This document shows positions 1 to 12,184 of a DNA stretch of 64,000 bases, piece by piece. The notes under the pieces were generated by a model. The model did not search any database, was not told the origin of the DNA, and saw only the letters and a program-made list of their open reading frames with translations. Both the position numbers and the translations under genes were made by a program. The stretch's first letter is position 1. Every line of letters starts with the position of its first letter. The stretch lies in NCBI GenBank assembly GCA_902522525.1, contig CABYVU010000001.1, positions 140,376-204,375 on the forward strand. The letters are read 5' to 3'. The DNA is from an uncultured Pelagibacteraceae bacterium (GTDB lineage Bacteria; Pseudomonadota; Alphaproteobacteria; Pelagibacterales; Pelagibacteraceae).

Positions 1-1
1 T

Positions 2-97
2 TCAACAAATAAACTTCCACCAAGAGGTCCTGTTGGACTAAACCAGCTAGTTAGTTACAAATATGAGATATATGGATCTGGACAAACAAGGAAATAA
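2..97 (+). CDS. proA: Gamma-glutamyl phosphate reductase, C-terminal end only (partial)
   Basis: The second reading frame from the window edge is open for 31 codons and ends in TAA at 95-97. The peptide contains [10 protein letters not shown] followed by VSYKY, which matches the conserved C-terminus of ProA (E. coli has KLHARGPMGLEALTTYKW). ProA reduces gamma-glutamyl phosphate to glutamate semialdehyde in proline synthesis. The rest of the gene lies outside the window. The stop codon lies inside the next gene, so proA and nadD overlap by about 26-35 nt in different frames. ProA next to nadD and rsfS is a common alphaproteobacterial arrangement. Confidence 0.85.
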   Translation, partial: STNKLPPRGPVGLNQLVSYKYEIYGSGQTRK

Positions 98-608
98 AAA
101 AAAAATTGGTATTCTTGGAGGCACTTTTGATCCAGCACATAAAGGACATTTAAGTATCTCTAAAGAGGCAAAAAAAAGATTTGATATTGATAAAATTATT
201 TGGGCAGTAACCAAAAAAAATCCATTTAAAGAAAAAAGTAGTTTAAGTTTAAATAAAAGAATTAATTTTGCAAAAAAAATTGCTCAAAAAAATTTATTTA
301 TAAAAGTTAAATATTTTGAGGATAAAATTAAATCAAATAGAACAATTGACCTTATAAAGTATATAAAAAAAAATAATAAAAAAACTGATATTTATTTTAT
401 AATGGGAGCAGACAGTTTGATTAATTTTCACAAATGGAAGAATTCTGATTTGATTTCATCTATTTGTAACATTCTAGTATTTGATAGAGACAGATATAAG
501 GCTAAATCATTAAGTTCTAGAAGCTTTAAAAAATATAGTAAGAAAAGCTTAAAATTTATAAAATTTAATAAGGTCAATATTTCATCTTCTAAATTAAGAA
601 AAATTTGA
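63..608 (+). CDS. nadD: Nicotinate-nucleotide adenylyltransferase
   Basis: NadD transfers AMP from ATP to nicotinate mononucleotide, giving deamido-NAD in NAD synthesis. The nucleotidyltransferase signature [14 protein letters not shown] is at the N-terminus and the second motif ISSSKLR is at the extreme C-terminus. The protein is 181 aa. It stops two residues after ISSSKLR, whereas most NadD proteins continue for 15-25 residues, so the C-terminal helix is missing or reduced. Two ATGs are possible, at 63 and 72. Both lie inside the end of proA and neither has a clear Shine-Dalgarno, so the start is uncertain by three codons. It is followed by rsfS 17 nt later. Confidence 0.92.
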   Translation: MRYMDLDKQGNKKKIGILGGTFDPAHKGHLSISKEAKKRFDIDKIIWAVTKKNPFKEKSSLSLNKRINFAKKIAQKNLFIKVKYFEDKIKSNRTIDLIKYIKKNNKKTDIYFIMGADSLINFHKWKNSDLISSICNILVFDRDRYKAKSLSSRSFKKYSKKSLKFIKFNKVNISSSKLRKI

Positions 609-625
609 TACTCTTTTAGTAATTA

Positions 626-976
626 ATGGACAAAATCTCTTCTCTTCACAAGGATGTGGTAAATCTCTTAGATGCAAATAAAGCCCTAGATATTATTTCA
701 ATAGATTTAGATGGAAAATCGTCAATAGCGGATCAAATGATAATCGCTAGCGGAACGTCTTCAAGACATATCCAAGCTTTATCAGAGCAAGTTTATGAAT
801 TCTTGAAAAAAAATGGTGTAAGTAATTGTAAAATTGAAGGAAGAGAAAGTAGTGATTGGAAACTTGTTGATGGAATAGATCTAATTATTCATATTTTCAA
901 TCCAGAAAAAAGAAAATTTTATGAATTAGAAAAAATATGGTCTGAATTAATTCCTAAAGAAAAAGTGATTATATAA
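626..976 (+). CDS. rsfS: Ribosomal silencing factor RsfS (Iojap/DUF143)
   Basis: RsfS binds ribosomal protein L14 on the 50S subunit and blocks subunit joining, lowering translation in starved cells. The 116-aa product matches the family in length and has the conserved core DQMIIASGTSSRHIQAL, then KIEG and a SSDWKLVD segment. It lies in the usual alphaproteobacterial order nadD-rsfS-ctpA. Its stop codon overlaps the next ATG by one base (TAATG-type junction at 976), which suggests coupled translation. Silencing of ribosomes would suit an oligotroph, but that is inference. Confidence 0.93.
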   Translation: MDKISSLHKDVVNLLDANKALDIISIDLDGKSSIADQMIIASGTSSRHIQALSEQVYEFLKKNGVSNCKIEGRESSDWKLVDGIDLIIHIFNPEKRKFYELEKIWSELIPKEKVII

Positions 977-2118
977 TGAAAAAACTTAAAACATATTTTT
1001 TATCATTATTTATTTTTTTTTTCGTAACTAGTATTGTTAGCGCATCAGAAGAGAATGATATTTATAAAAAAATAGATGTTTTTTCAGAAGTCTTAGATAA
1101 AATTAATAAAGAATTCGTTGATGAGGTGAACCAAAGTGATGCAATGGATGCTGCAATCAATGGTGTTCTTCAATCTTTAGATCCTTATTCTGCTTATATG
1201 TCACCAGAATCTTATCAAAGTATGCAAACGGAAACGAGTGGTGAATTTGGAGGACTTGGAATTGAAGTGAGTATGGAAGCTGGAGTTATAAAAGTAATAA
1301 CTCCTATGGACGACTCACCTGCAGCTGAAGCAGGAGTTAAAGCTGGTGATTATATAGTGAGAATTAATGATATTCAGGTTCAAGGTAAATCCTTAAGTGA
1401 GGCGGTCGACATAATGAGAGGTCCTGTTGGATCAGACATTGAGATAACAGTTAGAAGAAGAGGTGAACGAAAGGCATTAGTTTTTAATATTACAAGAGAA
1501 AAAATTAAAGTTTCATCTGTAAAATCTGAGATATTAGATAATCAAACTGGTTATTTAAGACTTACTTCATTTAATGAAAATAGTAGTGGTCAAATTAGGG
1601 ATAAAATTAAAGAATTTAAAAAAAATGAAAATGTTAAAAATTATATTTTAGATTTAAGAAATAATCCTGGCGGGCTGCTTTCTCAAGCAATTAAAATCAC
1701 AGATTTTTTTATAGATAGTGGAGAAATTGTTTCAACAAAAAGTAAAAGAAAATATGAAAGTAGAAAATTCTTTGCAAAAAAAGGTGACATATTGGATGGA
1801 AACACAATTGTTGTTTTAATAAATTATGGTTCTGCTTCCGCCTCTGAAATTGTAGCAGGTGCACTTAAGGACCACAAAAGGGCAATAATAATAGGAGAAA
1901 ATAGCTATGGTAAAGGCTCTGTCCAATCAATTATTCCACTTAAAAATAAAGGCGCAATAAGATTAACTGTATCAAAATATTATCTTCCATCTGGAAAATC
2001 TATTTCAGAAATAGGTGTTTCACCTGATATTGAGGTAGTTGAAGGATCTGATGAATTTAGGTTTAATACTGATACAGACAATCAACTTCAATTCGCTCTA
2101 GAACTTTTAAACGGCTAA
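976..2118 (+). CDS. ctpA: Carboxy-terminal processing protease, S41 family
   Basis: This is a periplasmic serine protease with a Ser-Lys dyad that trims or degrades exported proteins from the C-terminus. Residues 1-23 form a Sec signal peptide ending near VSASEEN. A PDZ domain follows at about 85-165 (GGLGIEVSMEAG, then SPAAEAGVKAGD). The S41 catalytic core contains NYGSASASE at about 284-291 and the catalytic Lys at about 313 in YGKGSVQ. The 380-aa length fits the CtpA/Prc type 3 group. RppH begins 1 nt after the stop. In other alphaproteobacteria the gene between rsfS and rppH is often a divisome or envelope protease of this kind. Confidence 0.93.
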   Translation: MKKLKTYFLSLFIFFFVTSIVSASEENDIYKKIDVFSEVLDKINKEFVDEVNQSDAMDAAINGVLQSLDPYSAYMSPESYQSMQTETSGEFGGLGIEVSMEAGVIKVITPMDDSPAAEAGVKAGDYIVRINDIQVQGKSLSEAVDIMRGPVGSDIEITVRRRGERKALVFNITREKIKVSSVKSEILDNQTGYLRLTSFNENSSGQIRDKIKEFKKNENVKNYILDLRNNPGGLLSQAIKITDFFIDSGEIVSTKSKRKYESRKFFAKKGDILDGNTIVVLINYGSASASEIVAGALKDHKRAIIIGENSYGKGSVQSIIPLKNKGAIRLTVSKYYLPSGKSISEIGVSPDIEVVEGSDEFRFNTDTDNQLQFALELLNG

Positions 2119-2119
2119 A

Positions 2120-2599
2120 ATGAAAGAGAAATATAAAAATTTGCCACTTAGAAGTGGTGTCGGGATAGTTGTTTTAAATAAAGAAAACAAAATTTTTGTT
2201 GCAAAAAGAATTGATAATAAAAAAAACTTTTGGCAAATGCCACAAGGTGGGGTTGACAAAGGTGAAGACTTTTATAAAGCTGCAATTAGAGAATTAGAGG
2301 AAGAAACTAGCATTAAATCAGTAAGTTTAATTAAAAAAATTGATGGATTACTTACTTATCATTTACCAAATGAATTATTAGGAATTATTTGGAAGGGTAA
2401 ATTTAAAGGTCAAAAACAACAATGGTATGTAATGAGATTTAATGGTGATGAAAAAGAAATTAACATTAAAACAAAACATCCAGAATTTCTTGAATGGAAG
2501 TGGGTGGATCCAGATAAAATTACTGAGCTTGTAGTAGGATTTAAACTACATGTATATGAGAAAATTCAAGAAGAGGTAAAAAAAATTTTAGTTAATTGA
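2120..2599 (+). CDS. rppH: RNA pyrophosphohydrolase (Nudix)
   Basis: RppH removes pyrophosphate from 5'-triphosphate mRNA, which opens the transcript to RNase E decay. The 159-aa protein has the start PLRSGVGIVVLN and a full Nudix box beginning GGVDKGEDFYKAAIREL and continuing EEET at about residues 38-60. The YHLP and WYVMRF segments are typical of RppH/IalA rather than of general Nudix proteins. The 3' end overlaps the 3' end of the convergent atpC by 12 nt, which leaves no room for an intrinsic terminator between the two transcription units. Confidence 0.93.
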   Translation: MKEKYKNLPLRSGVGIVVLNKENKIFVAKRIDNKKNFWQMPQGGVDKGEDFYKAAIRELEEETSIKSVSLIKKIDGLLTYHLPNELLGIIWKGKFKGQKQQWYVMRFNGDEKEINIKTKHPEFLEWKWVDPDKITELVVGFKLHVYEKIQEEVKKILVN

Positions 2600-2979
2600 C
2601 TTTAATACTTCAAGTTTTTGATCTAGCAGATATTTTTCTTGGTCATTGATATCAGACTTGTTAAGTTCTTCTTCAGCAGATTTTTGGATTTCTGAAATTT
2701 TTTCTTTTTCAATGTCCTTTAAATTTAAAATAAGACTTGTAAGTATAGAAAGATTATTATTTTTAAATTCAATTATTCCATCATTCACATAAAAACTATC
2801 CTCACCAGACTTTGAATATATTTTAATTATTCCTGGTTTTAAAAAAGAGATAATAGAAATATGGTCTTTTAAAATCCCTATCTCTCCCTCAAATGCAGGA
2901 ACAACTACTTCAGTAACATCATCTTTTGATAAAAATGACTTCTCAGGATTTACTATTTCTACGGAATATTCTTCACTCA

Positions 2980-2980
<1 letters not shown>
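2588..2980 (-). CDS. atpC: ATP synthase F1 subunit epsilon
   Basis: Epsilon is part of the central stalk of F1 and can inhibit ATP hydrolysis. The 130-aa product begins YSVEIVNPEKSFLS and contains the beta-sandwich signature PAFEGEIGILKDH, with the shorter C-terminal helical region common in alphaproteobacteria. It is the last gene of atpHAGDC and its ATG overlaps the atpD stop by one base. Its end overlaps rppH on the other strand. Confidence 0.95.
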
Positions 2981-5276
<2,296 letters not shown>

Positions 5277-5282
5277 AATATT

Positions 5283-6818
5283 TTATGAATTAAAATCTTT
5301 CTTAAGTTGAATGATAATTTCACTCAATTCTTTTTCTTTGTCATCTTCAAGTTTTCCTGAGGCTGTGATTGACTCAATTATATCTGGCTTTTCAGCTTTG
5401 CATTTTTCAATAATTTTATTCTCAAAACTTGCAATATCTTTTTGTTCAATATCGTCAAGGTGTCCTCTTACTCCACAAAATACAGAAATAACTTGTTCTG
5501 CAACTGTCATTGGTGAATATTGATTTTGTTTTAATAGTTCAGTTAATTTTGAACCTCTGTTAAGTAATTTTTGAGTAGATGCATCGAGGTCTGAACCAAA
5601 CTGAGCAAACGCAGCCATTTCTCTATATTGGGCCAATTCTAACTTCATCGACCCTGAAACTTTTTTCATGGCCTTTGTCTGGGCAGACGATCCTACTCTT
5701 GATACAGATAAACCAACATTAATTGCTGGTCTTATACCTTGGTTAAAAAGTTCAGTTTCAAGAAAAATTTGTCCATCTGTTATTGAGATCACATTTGTTG
5801 GTATAAATGCAGAAACGTCACCTCCTTGAGTCTCAATGATTGGAAGAGCTGTTAAAGAGCCTCCACCATGTTCATCACCTAATTTTGCTGCTCTTTCAAG
5901 TAATCTACTGTGTAAATAAAAGACATCACCAGGATATGCTTCTCTTCCAGGGGGTCTTCTTAACAATAGAGACATTTGTCTGTAAGCAACAGCTTGTTTT
6001 GATAAATCGTCATATATTATTAAAGCATGCATTCCATTATCTCTAAAATATTCACCCATAGTGCATCCAGTGTATGGGGCTAAAAACTGGAGGGGTGCTG
6101 CATCTGATGCCGTTGCTGCAACTATTGTTGTATATTCCATTGCACCAGCTTCTTCTAATGTTTTTTCAATTTGTCTAACTGTAGATCTCTTTTGTCCTAC
6201 GGCTACATAAATACAATATAATTTTTTCTTTTCGTCTCCAGATTCATTAATTTTTTTTTGGTTAATTATAGCATCAATCGCAACTGCTGTTTTACCAGTT
6301 TGTCTGTCACCAATAATTAATTCTCTTTGTCCTCTTCCAATTGGAACTAGACTATCAATTGATTTAAGACCTGTCTGCATTGGTTCACTAACTGATTTAC
6401 GGGGAATTATGCCAGGAGCTTTAACCTCAACCCTGCTTCTTTTTAAACTTTTATCTAATGCACCTTTTCCATCAATTGGATTTCCTAAACCATCAACTAC
6501 TCTACCAAGTAATTCTTTTCCTACTGGTGTATCAACAATCGCACCGGTTCTTTTTACAGTATCACCTTCTTTAACTGCTTTATCATCTCCAAAAATTACA
6601 ACACCTACATTTTCACTCTCTAAGTTTAATGCCATTCCTTTTGAGCCATCAGAGAATTCAACCATTTCTCCAGCTTGAACATTATCTAATCCGTAAATTC
6701 TTGCTATACCATCTCCTACTGATAAAACTTGACCAACCTCTGTAACCTCAGCTTTATCTCCAAACTTTTTAATTTGTTCTTTTAATATTTTTGTTACTTC
6801 TGAAGGATTTATTTCCAT
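5283..6818 (-). CDS. atpA: ATP synthase F1 subunit alpha
   Basis: Alpha holds the non-catalytic nucleotide sites of F1. The 511-aa protein has the P-loop GDRQTGKTA at about 169-177, the arginine-finger region [17 protein letters not shown], and the N-terminal [16 protein letters not shown], which contacts the delta subunit and peripheral stalk. Full length. It follows atpH with no gap, the atpH stop directly abutting the atpA ATG. Confidence 0.98.
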   Translation of the reverse strand: MEINPSEVTKILKEQIKKFGDKAEVTEVGQVLSVGDGIARIYGLDNVQAGEMVEFSDGSKGMALNLESENVGVVIFGDDKAVKEGDTVKRTGAIVDTPVGKELLGRVVDGLGNPIDGKGALDKSLKRSRVEVKAPGIIPRKSVSEPMQTGLKSIDSLVPIGRGQRELIIGDRQTGKTAVAIDAIINQKKINESGDEKKKLYCIYVAVGQKRSTVRQIEKTLEEAGAMEYTTIVAATASDAAPLQFLAPYTGCTMGEYFRDNGMHALIIYDDLSKQAVAYRQMSLLLRRPPGREAYPGDVFYLHSRLLERAAKLGDEHGGGSLTALPIIETQGGDVSAFIPTNVISITDGQIFLETELFNQGIRPAINVGLSVSRVGSSAQTKAMKKVSGSMKLELAQYREMAAFAQFGSDLDASTQKLLNRGSKLTELLKQNQYSPMTVAEQVISVFCGVRGHLDDIEQKDIASFENKIIEKCKAEKPDIIESITASGKLEDDKEKELSEIIIQLKKDFNS

Positions 6819-7376
6819 TTAAGCCTCTATCATTGTGTTTTCGATTTGTTGTAATTTATTTTTAATAGAGGTATCTACCATAATACTACCAACTTGTATT
6901 ACTAAACCTCCAATTAAACTTTTGTCATATTTATAGTCTAATTTTATTTTTGCGTTAAAATTTTGAGACAATTCATCTTTGATTTTAATTACTTGTTCTC
7001 CTGATAATTCTTTAGAAGAGATAAGTTCAGCTTTTACTTCTCCTCTTTTTTTTGAGCAAGTATCAACAAAATCTTGAAGAATTGTTTTTATATAAAAAAA
7101 TCTTCTTTTAGATATTAGAAAACCTAAAAATTTTGATATTAAAGAGTTTAATTTATAATTTTCTGAAATTTTATTAATTACATCCTGAAGTTCGTTTACA
7201 GAGTTAGTGGGATCCTTTATTAATGAACTGAAATCTTTGCTTTCATCTATTAATTTTAACAAAGATATTGATTGTTTTTCAACCTCATCTATTGAATTAT
7301 TTTCATTAGCCAGTTCATATAATGCCAAAGAATATCTGCTTGCTGTAGTTGCTGAAAAACTGTTATTTTTGCTCAA
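6819..7376 (-). CDS. atpH: ATP synthase F1 subunit delta
   Basis: Delta (OSCP) joins F1 to the peripheral stalk. The 185-aa protein has the N-terminal ATTASRYSLALYELA helix and the C-terminal beta structure ending DKSLIGGLVIQVGSIMVDTSI, both diagnostic of the family. It opens the atpHAGDC set. The 98 nt between the priA stop and this ATG (7377-7474) are AT-rich with no conserved RNA fold that I can see. They may carry the atp promoter, but no box pair is convincing, so read-through from upstream genes is equally possible. Confidence 0.95.
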   Translation of the reverse strand: MSKNNSFSATTASRYSLALYELANENNSIDEVEKQSISLLKLIDESKDFSSLIKDPTNSVNELQDVINKISENYKLNSLISKFLGFLISKRRFFYIKTILQDFVDTCSKKRGEVKAELISSKELSGEQVIKIKDELSQNFNAKIKLDYKYDKSLIGGLVIQVGSIMVDTSIKNKLQQIENTMIEA

Positions 7377-7474
7377 TTTTAACTCTTTAATTTAGAAGAT
7401 TTTTTTGGATTAAGTAGCATATGAGTTTAGTGTCTTCAAGTAACAGATTGACTAAATAATGCAAAATTTGTCCA

Positions 7475-9430
7475 TTAATTGAAGGTTATTGGGTCAACAT
7501 CAACTGTTAGTTTTATTTCTTTAGGTAATTTGTATTTAATCAAGACTTCACTCAATCTTTTTTGGATATTAGAACCCTTTTTAGATCTTATTAAAAGTCT
7601 CTGCCTATATTTCCGCCTCACTCGATATATAGGTGCATTAACAGGTCCCAAAATTTTGTCATTTAAGGTTTCTGATAACATTTTTTTTATATACATTGAT
7701 TCTTTTTCTAAACTTCTTTCATTTGAGGAAGTAAGTATTAATGAAACAAACCTTTCATATGGCGGCAGATTATTTTTCTCTCTTAATTTCAGTTCATTTT
7801 CTAAAAAAATAAAAGGATCAGGATTTGTTATTTGATTAATAATATTTTGGTTTGAGTTATAAGTTTGAAAATATACTTTAGCTGGTTTACCAGTTCTTCC
7901 AGCTCTTCCAGATAATTGATGATAAAGTTGTAAATTTTTTTCTGCCGTTCTTAAATCGTGTCCATTTGAATTAAGATCAATATCTAAAATAACAATGCAG
8001 TTTAATTTTGGAAAATGAAAACCTTTAGAAATTAATTGTGTCCCAATAAGTATATCAATTTTTCCTTTAACTATATCTTCTAATTTTTTTTTAGAGGATT
8101 TTTTATTCATGGTGTCACTTGAAAAAATTGATATTTTATTATTTGGGAATTTAAGTTTTACCTCTTCAAAAATTCTCTCAACACCAGGACCACTAAAAAC
8201 AAAATCACATACCTCATCTTTCTTACAATTTCTACTCAACTGAGATTGAAAACCACAATAATGACAAAGTAACTTATTTTTTTGTTTGTGATATACTAAA
8301 TTTATTGAACAATTTGGACAGGAATAAACATTTAAACATTTCTTACAAAGTGCATAAGGAGCAAATCCCCTCCTATTAATAAAAAATAATATTTGGTCTT
8401 TTTTTTTTAAGTGATTATTTACCTTTTCTAAAGTTTTATCAGCAATCCATGATTGTTTATCTAACTTATTTTTATTTAAGTCTATTATTTCATATGAAGG
8501 TAAATTTGCATCTTTATATCTTTTAGTTAAACGTGATACAGAATATTTTTTTTTCTTAATATTTGCATATGTTTCTATTGAAGGTACAGCAGTAACAAGA
8601 TTGATAGGGATATTTTCAAAATTAGCTCTAGCAATTGCCATATCTCTTGCATTGTAAATTACTCCTTCATCTTGTTTGAATGATTGATCGTGCTCTTCGT
8701 CTACAATTATAATTCCAAGATTTTTAAATGGTAAAAATAATGAGGAACGAGCACCAATAATTACATTAATTTTTCCTGATGATACTCCACTCCAGATTAT
8801 TTTCTTTTTTTTAGGTGTTATTCCAGAGTGCCATACAGCGGCACTGAAACCAAAAAATTCCTCAAATTTATTTTCAAATTCTGCGGTTAAACCAATTTCA
8901 GGTAGTAGAATCATTGCTTGATGCCCTTTTTCTAAGAATTGTTTTATATGCTTAAAATAAACAATTGTTTTTCCTGAACCTGTAGTCCCTTGTAAAAGAT
9001 GGACTCTAAATTTATTATTTTTTTTTGATATTTCCTCAAATATTTCTCTTTGATCTGAAGAAAGGGTAAACTTATTTAAAAACTTTTGTTTGTTATAGGC
9101 TAGATAATTTTCATCTTCATAATTAGTGATTGCTTCTCCACTAAGTAAATGTAGTTTTAAACACATTCCTTTTGGCACTAAGTTGTATTCCGAAAACCAA
9201 TTCAAAAAAGTTATAATTTCTTTTTTAAGTGGTTCAATTTCTATTTTTTTAAGAATTTTTTTTATCTGGAAATTTTTTTTATTTTTTTTTTCAAATTCAT
9301 TCCATATAACTCCTGTAATTTTTGATTTTCCAAAGGGAACATAAACATAATCTCCAACTTTAAGATCCAAATCACTTTCATATGTAAAAGGGAAGTTAAA
9401 TATATTAGGTATTAGGACAGGATATTTCAT
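7475..9430 (-). CDS. priA: Primosomal protein N', replication restart helicase
   Basis: PriA is a 3'-5' superfamily 2 helicase that reloads the replisome at stalled forks. At 651 aa it is shorter than the E. coli protein (about 730 aa), mostly in the N-terminal DNA-binding region, which begins directly with PVLIPNIFNFPFTY. The P-loop is QGTTGSGKT near residue 150, and motif II is DEEHD followed by QSFKQDEG. The paired zinc cysteines run from CKKC and CPNC to CHYC, and motif V is IGTQLISKGFHFP. It lies upstream of atpH, a frequent alphaproteobacterial neighbourhood, and 19 nt after lpd. Confidence 0.95.
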   Translation of the reverse strand: MKYPVLIPNIFNFPFTYESDLDLKVGDYVYVPFGKSKITGVIWNEFEKKNKKNFQIKKILKKIEIEPLKKEIITFLNWFSEYNLVPKGMCLKLHLLSGEAITNYEDENYLAYNKQKFLNKFTLSSDQREIFEEISKKNNKFRVHLLQGTTGSGKTIVYFKHIKQFLEKGHQAMILLPEIGLTAEFENKFEEFFGFSAAVWHSGITPKKKKIIWSGVSSGKINVIIGARSSLFLPFKNLGIIIVDEEHDQSFKQDEGVIYNARDMAIARANFENIPINLVTAVPSIETYANIKKKKYSVSRLTKRYKDANLPSYEIIDLNKNKLDKQSWIADKTLEKVNNHLKKKDQILFFINRRGFAPYALCKKCLNVYSCPNCSINLVYHKQKNKLLCHYCGFQSQLSRNCKKDEVCDFVFSGPGVERIFEEVKLKFPNNKISIFSSDTMNKKSSKKKLEDIVKGKIDILIGTQLISKGFHFPKLNCIVILDIDLNSNGHDLRTAEKNLQLYHQLSGRAGRTGKPAKVYFQTYNSNQNIINQITNPDPFIFLENELKLREKNNLPPYERFVSLILTSSNERSLEKESMYIKKMLSETLNDKILGPVNAPIYRVRRKYRQRLLIRSKKGSNIQKRLSEVLIKYKLPKEIKLTVDVDPITFN

Positions 9431-9449
9431 AATTAAATTATGAAATATA

Positions 9450-10844
9450 TTAAGAGTGAATTTGTCTTTTATCTACAGATAAAGCAGCTTCTTTTATCGC
9501 TTCTGAAAAAGTAGGATGAGCATGACATGTTCTCGCAATATCTTCAGAACTAGCTCCAAATTCCATTGCTACGGACATTTCTGCAATCATTTCTCCAGCA
9601 TGAGGTCCGATTATATGTACTCCCAACACTCTGTCTGTTGTACTTTCGGCTAATATTTTAACGAATCCCTCTGGCTCATTTATTGCTTTAGCTCTTGAAT
9701 TAGCCATAAAAGGAAATTTTCCAATTTTATAACTGATATTTTTTTCTTTAAGTTGTTCCTCATTTTCACCTACATAAGCAACTTCTGGAGATGTATATAT
9801 TACTCCTGGTATCAAGTTATAATTTACATGTCCAGATTGACCTGCAATGAGTTCTGCAACAGCAATTCCCTCTTCCTCTGCCTTATGAGCAAGCATAGGA
9901 CCATCTATTACATCACCTATTGCATAAATATTTTTTATATTTGTCTCAAAATTTTTATCAACTTTAATTCTTCCTTTTTTGTCAAGAATGACACCAATTT
10001 TATCTAAATTTAAATTATCAGTATAAGGCTTTCGACCTACTGAAATAAGAACCACATCTGCTTCTAGCTTACTTTTTTTTCCTTCATTTGAAATTTCAAC
10101 GATAACGCCTTCACTATTTTTAGAAATTTTTTCGACCTTAGTGTTTAGATCAAATTTAATATTTTGTTTTTTCAAAATTTTCATAAACTCCTTGGAGATT
10201 TCTTTATCTAATCCAGGGGTAATATGATCTAGGTACTCTACAACTTGTACTTCAGTTCCCAATCGAGACCAAACTGATCCCATTTCTAAACCAATATATC
10301 CACCACCTACAACAATCATTTTTTTTGGCAGTTTAGAAATTGATAATGCACCTGTAGAAGATAGTATTTGCTTTTCATCAAACTCTGTACCCGGAAGAGG
10401 TAAAGGAGCTGAGCCAGTGCTAATGATTATTTTGCTCGACTTTATTTTTGTCTTTTGACTATTGTTTTTTACTAATATTTCATCTTTTGTTCTTAATGTT
10501 CCAGTACCCTTAATGTAAGTGACCTTGTTTTTTTTAAACAAATATTCCACACCTTTTGTCAAAGTTGATACTGATTTTTCTTTATTTTCCATCATTTTTT
10601 TTAAATTAAGTTTTACCTCGCCTGTCTCAATACCAATATCTGCAAAGTTTTTAGCTTTGTGAAAATTCTCAGACAAATTTAATAAACTTTTTGATGGTAT
10701 ACATCCAATATTTAAACAAGTTCCCCCTAGGGAACCTCTTGATTCAATACATGCAGTATTTAATCCTAATTGCGCCAATCTTATAGCACAAACATATCCT
10801 GCAGGACCTCCACCAATTACCGTAACATCAAATTTATCAGCCAT
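9450..10844 (-). CDS. lpdA: Dihydrolipoyl dehydrogenase (E3)
   Basis: E3 reoxidises the lipoyl group of 2-oxoacid dehydrogenase complexes with FAD and NAD+. The 464-aa protein has the FAD dinucleotide fold VIGGGPAGYVCA, the redox disulfide motif GGTCLNIGCIPSK, the second Rossmann fold VVGGGYIGLEMG and the C-terminal catalytic His-Glu region CHAHPTFSEA. It directly follows sucB with a one-base junction, so this copy most likely serves the 2-oxoglutarate dehydrogenase complex. Confidence 0.96.
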   Translation of the reverse strand: MADKFDVTVIGGGPAGYVCAIRLAQLGLNTACIESRGSLGGTCLNIGCIPSKSLLNLSENFHKAKNFADIGIETGEVKLNLKKMMENKEKSVSTLTKGVEYLFKKNKVTYIKGTGTLRTKDEILVKNNSQKTKIKSSKIIISTGSAPLPLPGTEFDEKQILSSTGALSISKLPKKMIVVGGGYIGLEMGSVWSRLGTEVQVVEYLDHITPGLDKEISKEFMKILKKQNIKFDLNTKVEKISKNSEGVIVEISNEGKKSKLEADVVLISVGRKPYTDNLNLDKIGVILDKKGRIKVDKNFETNIKNIYAIGDVIDGPMLAHKAEEEGIAVAELIAGQSGHVNYNLIPGVIYTSPEVAYVGENEEQLKEKNISYKIGKFPFMANSRAKAINEPEGFVKILAESTTDRVLGVHIIGPHAGEMIAEMSVAMEFGASSEDIARTCHAHPTFSEAIKEAALSVDKRQIHS

Positions 10845-12184
10845 TATATATTTAAAAATAATCTTCTTGGATCTTCAAGATTCTCCTTAACAGTTTTTAA
10901 AAAAGTGACAGATTCTTTTCCGTCTATTATTCTGTGATCATAGGATAATGCTAAATACATTATAGGTTTAATTTTTATTTCACCATCAACATTAACTGGT
11001 CTTTCTACAATGTTATGCATTCCCAATACTCCAGATTGAGGCGGGTTTAAAATAGGAGTTGATAACATTGAGCCATAAACTCCACCATTACTAATTGTGA
11101 ATGTTCCTCCTTGAAGGTCCTCAATTGACAAATTTCCGCTATTTGCTTTTTCTGATAGTCTTTTAATTTCTTTTTCTATATCGGCAAATGACATTTCATC
11201 AGCATTTCTCAAAACTGGTACAACTAAACCTTTATCAGTACCAACTGCAAAACTTATATTATAATAGTTTTTATAAATAATATCTCCACCTTCAATTTCA
11301 GCATTTATTGCTGGAAATAATTTTAACCCAACAACACAGGCTTTCACAAAGAAAGACATTAATCCTAGCTTTACTCCATATCTACTTTTAAAATCTTCTT
11401 GATTGTCCTTTCTCATCGACATTATTCCAGACATATCAACTTCATTAAAAGTTGTTAACATTGCTGCATTTTCTTGTGCTTGTTTTAGTCTTTTAGCTAT
11501 AGTTTGTCTTAACCTTGTCATTTTAATTCTCTCTTCTTCACCATATTGAACTCTTCTTTGATTAGGTTGTGGATTTGTGCCCATCAAGCTTAAAAGGTCA
11601 CCTTTTAACACTCTTCCATCTCTTCCTGTTCCTTTGACCTTTTCAACATCAATATTATTTTCAGCAGCAATTTTTCTTACCGCTGGTGAAAGAATAATAG
11701 GATTAACTTTTGTAGTTTGAGTTATTTGAACTTCATCAGTTAATAGAAGAGGCTCTTCATTTACTTCATCTAAAAGCTCCATGGGCTCTTCTTTGCTAGT
11801 TGCAGAAATTTCGTCTAATTTTGTAGTAAGTTTTTTTTCTATATCTAGATTTATGACGTTACTATTTTCCTCTTTTATTTTGTCTTCATCAATAGTTTCA
11901 ACTTCTTTTTCTTGCTTTAAGGGTGCTTTTTTTTCTACATTTAATTTTCCTTCAGAAATAGAACCTAGCACTGCACCAACTTCAACAGTATCTCCATCTT
12001 TTGAATTCATTTCTGATAGAACCCCACTTATTGGTGAAGGAACTTCTAAGTTGACTTTATCAGTCTCAAGTTCAACAATAGCTTCATCGGTTTCAACTGG
12101 ATCTCCAACTTTTTTCAACCATTTTGAAACAGTTGCTTCTGTAATACTTTCACCTAATGCAGGAACTAATATCTTTTCACTCAT
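10844..12184 (-). CDS. sucB: 2-oxoglutarate dehydrogenase E2, dihydrolipoyl succinyltransferase
   Basis: E2 carries succinyl groups on a lipoyl arm and passes them to CoA. The N-terminal lipoyl domain has the target lysine in [12 protein letters not shown] at about residue 43. A charged linker follows, then the peripheral subunit-binding domain ([31 protein letters not shown], given here only as its location near residues 165-195), then the catalytic domain with the active-site motif [12 protein letters not shown] place the start at the ATG that opens [13 protein letters not shown]. An ATG two codons upstream (12190) is also possible. The start overlaps the end of sucA by 8 nt. Confidence 0.95.
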   Translation of the reverse strand: MSEKILVPALGESITEATVSKWLKKVGDPVETDEAIVELETDKVNLEVPSPISGVLSEMNSKDGDTVEVGAVLGSISEGKLNVEKKAPLKQEKEVETIDEDKIKEENSNVINLDIEKKLTTKLDEISATSKEEPMELLDEVNEEPLLLTDEVQITQTTKVNPIILSPAVRKIAAENNIDVEKVKGTGRDGRVLKGDLLSLMGTNPQPNQRRVQYGEEERIKMTRLRQTIAKRLKQAQENAAMLTTFNEVDMSGIMSMRKDNQEDFKSRYGVKLGLMSFFVKACVVGLKLFPAINAEIEGGDIIYKNYYNISFAVGTDKGLVVPVLRNADEMSFADIEKEIKRLSEKANSGNLSIEDLQGGTFTISNGGVYGSMLSTPILNPPQSGVLGMHNIVERPVNVDGEIKIKPIMYLALSYDHRIIDGKESVTFLKTVKENLEDPRRLFLNI

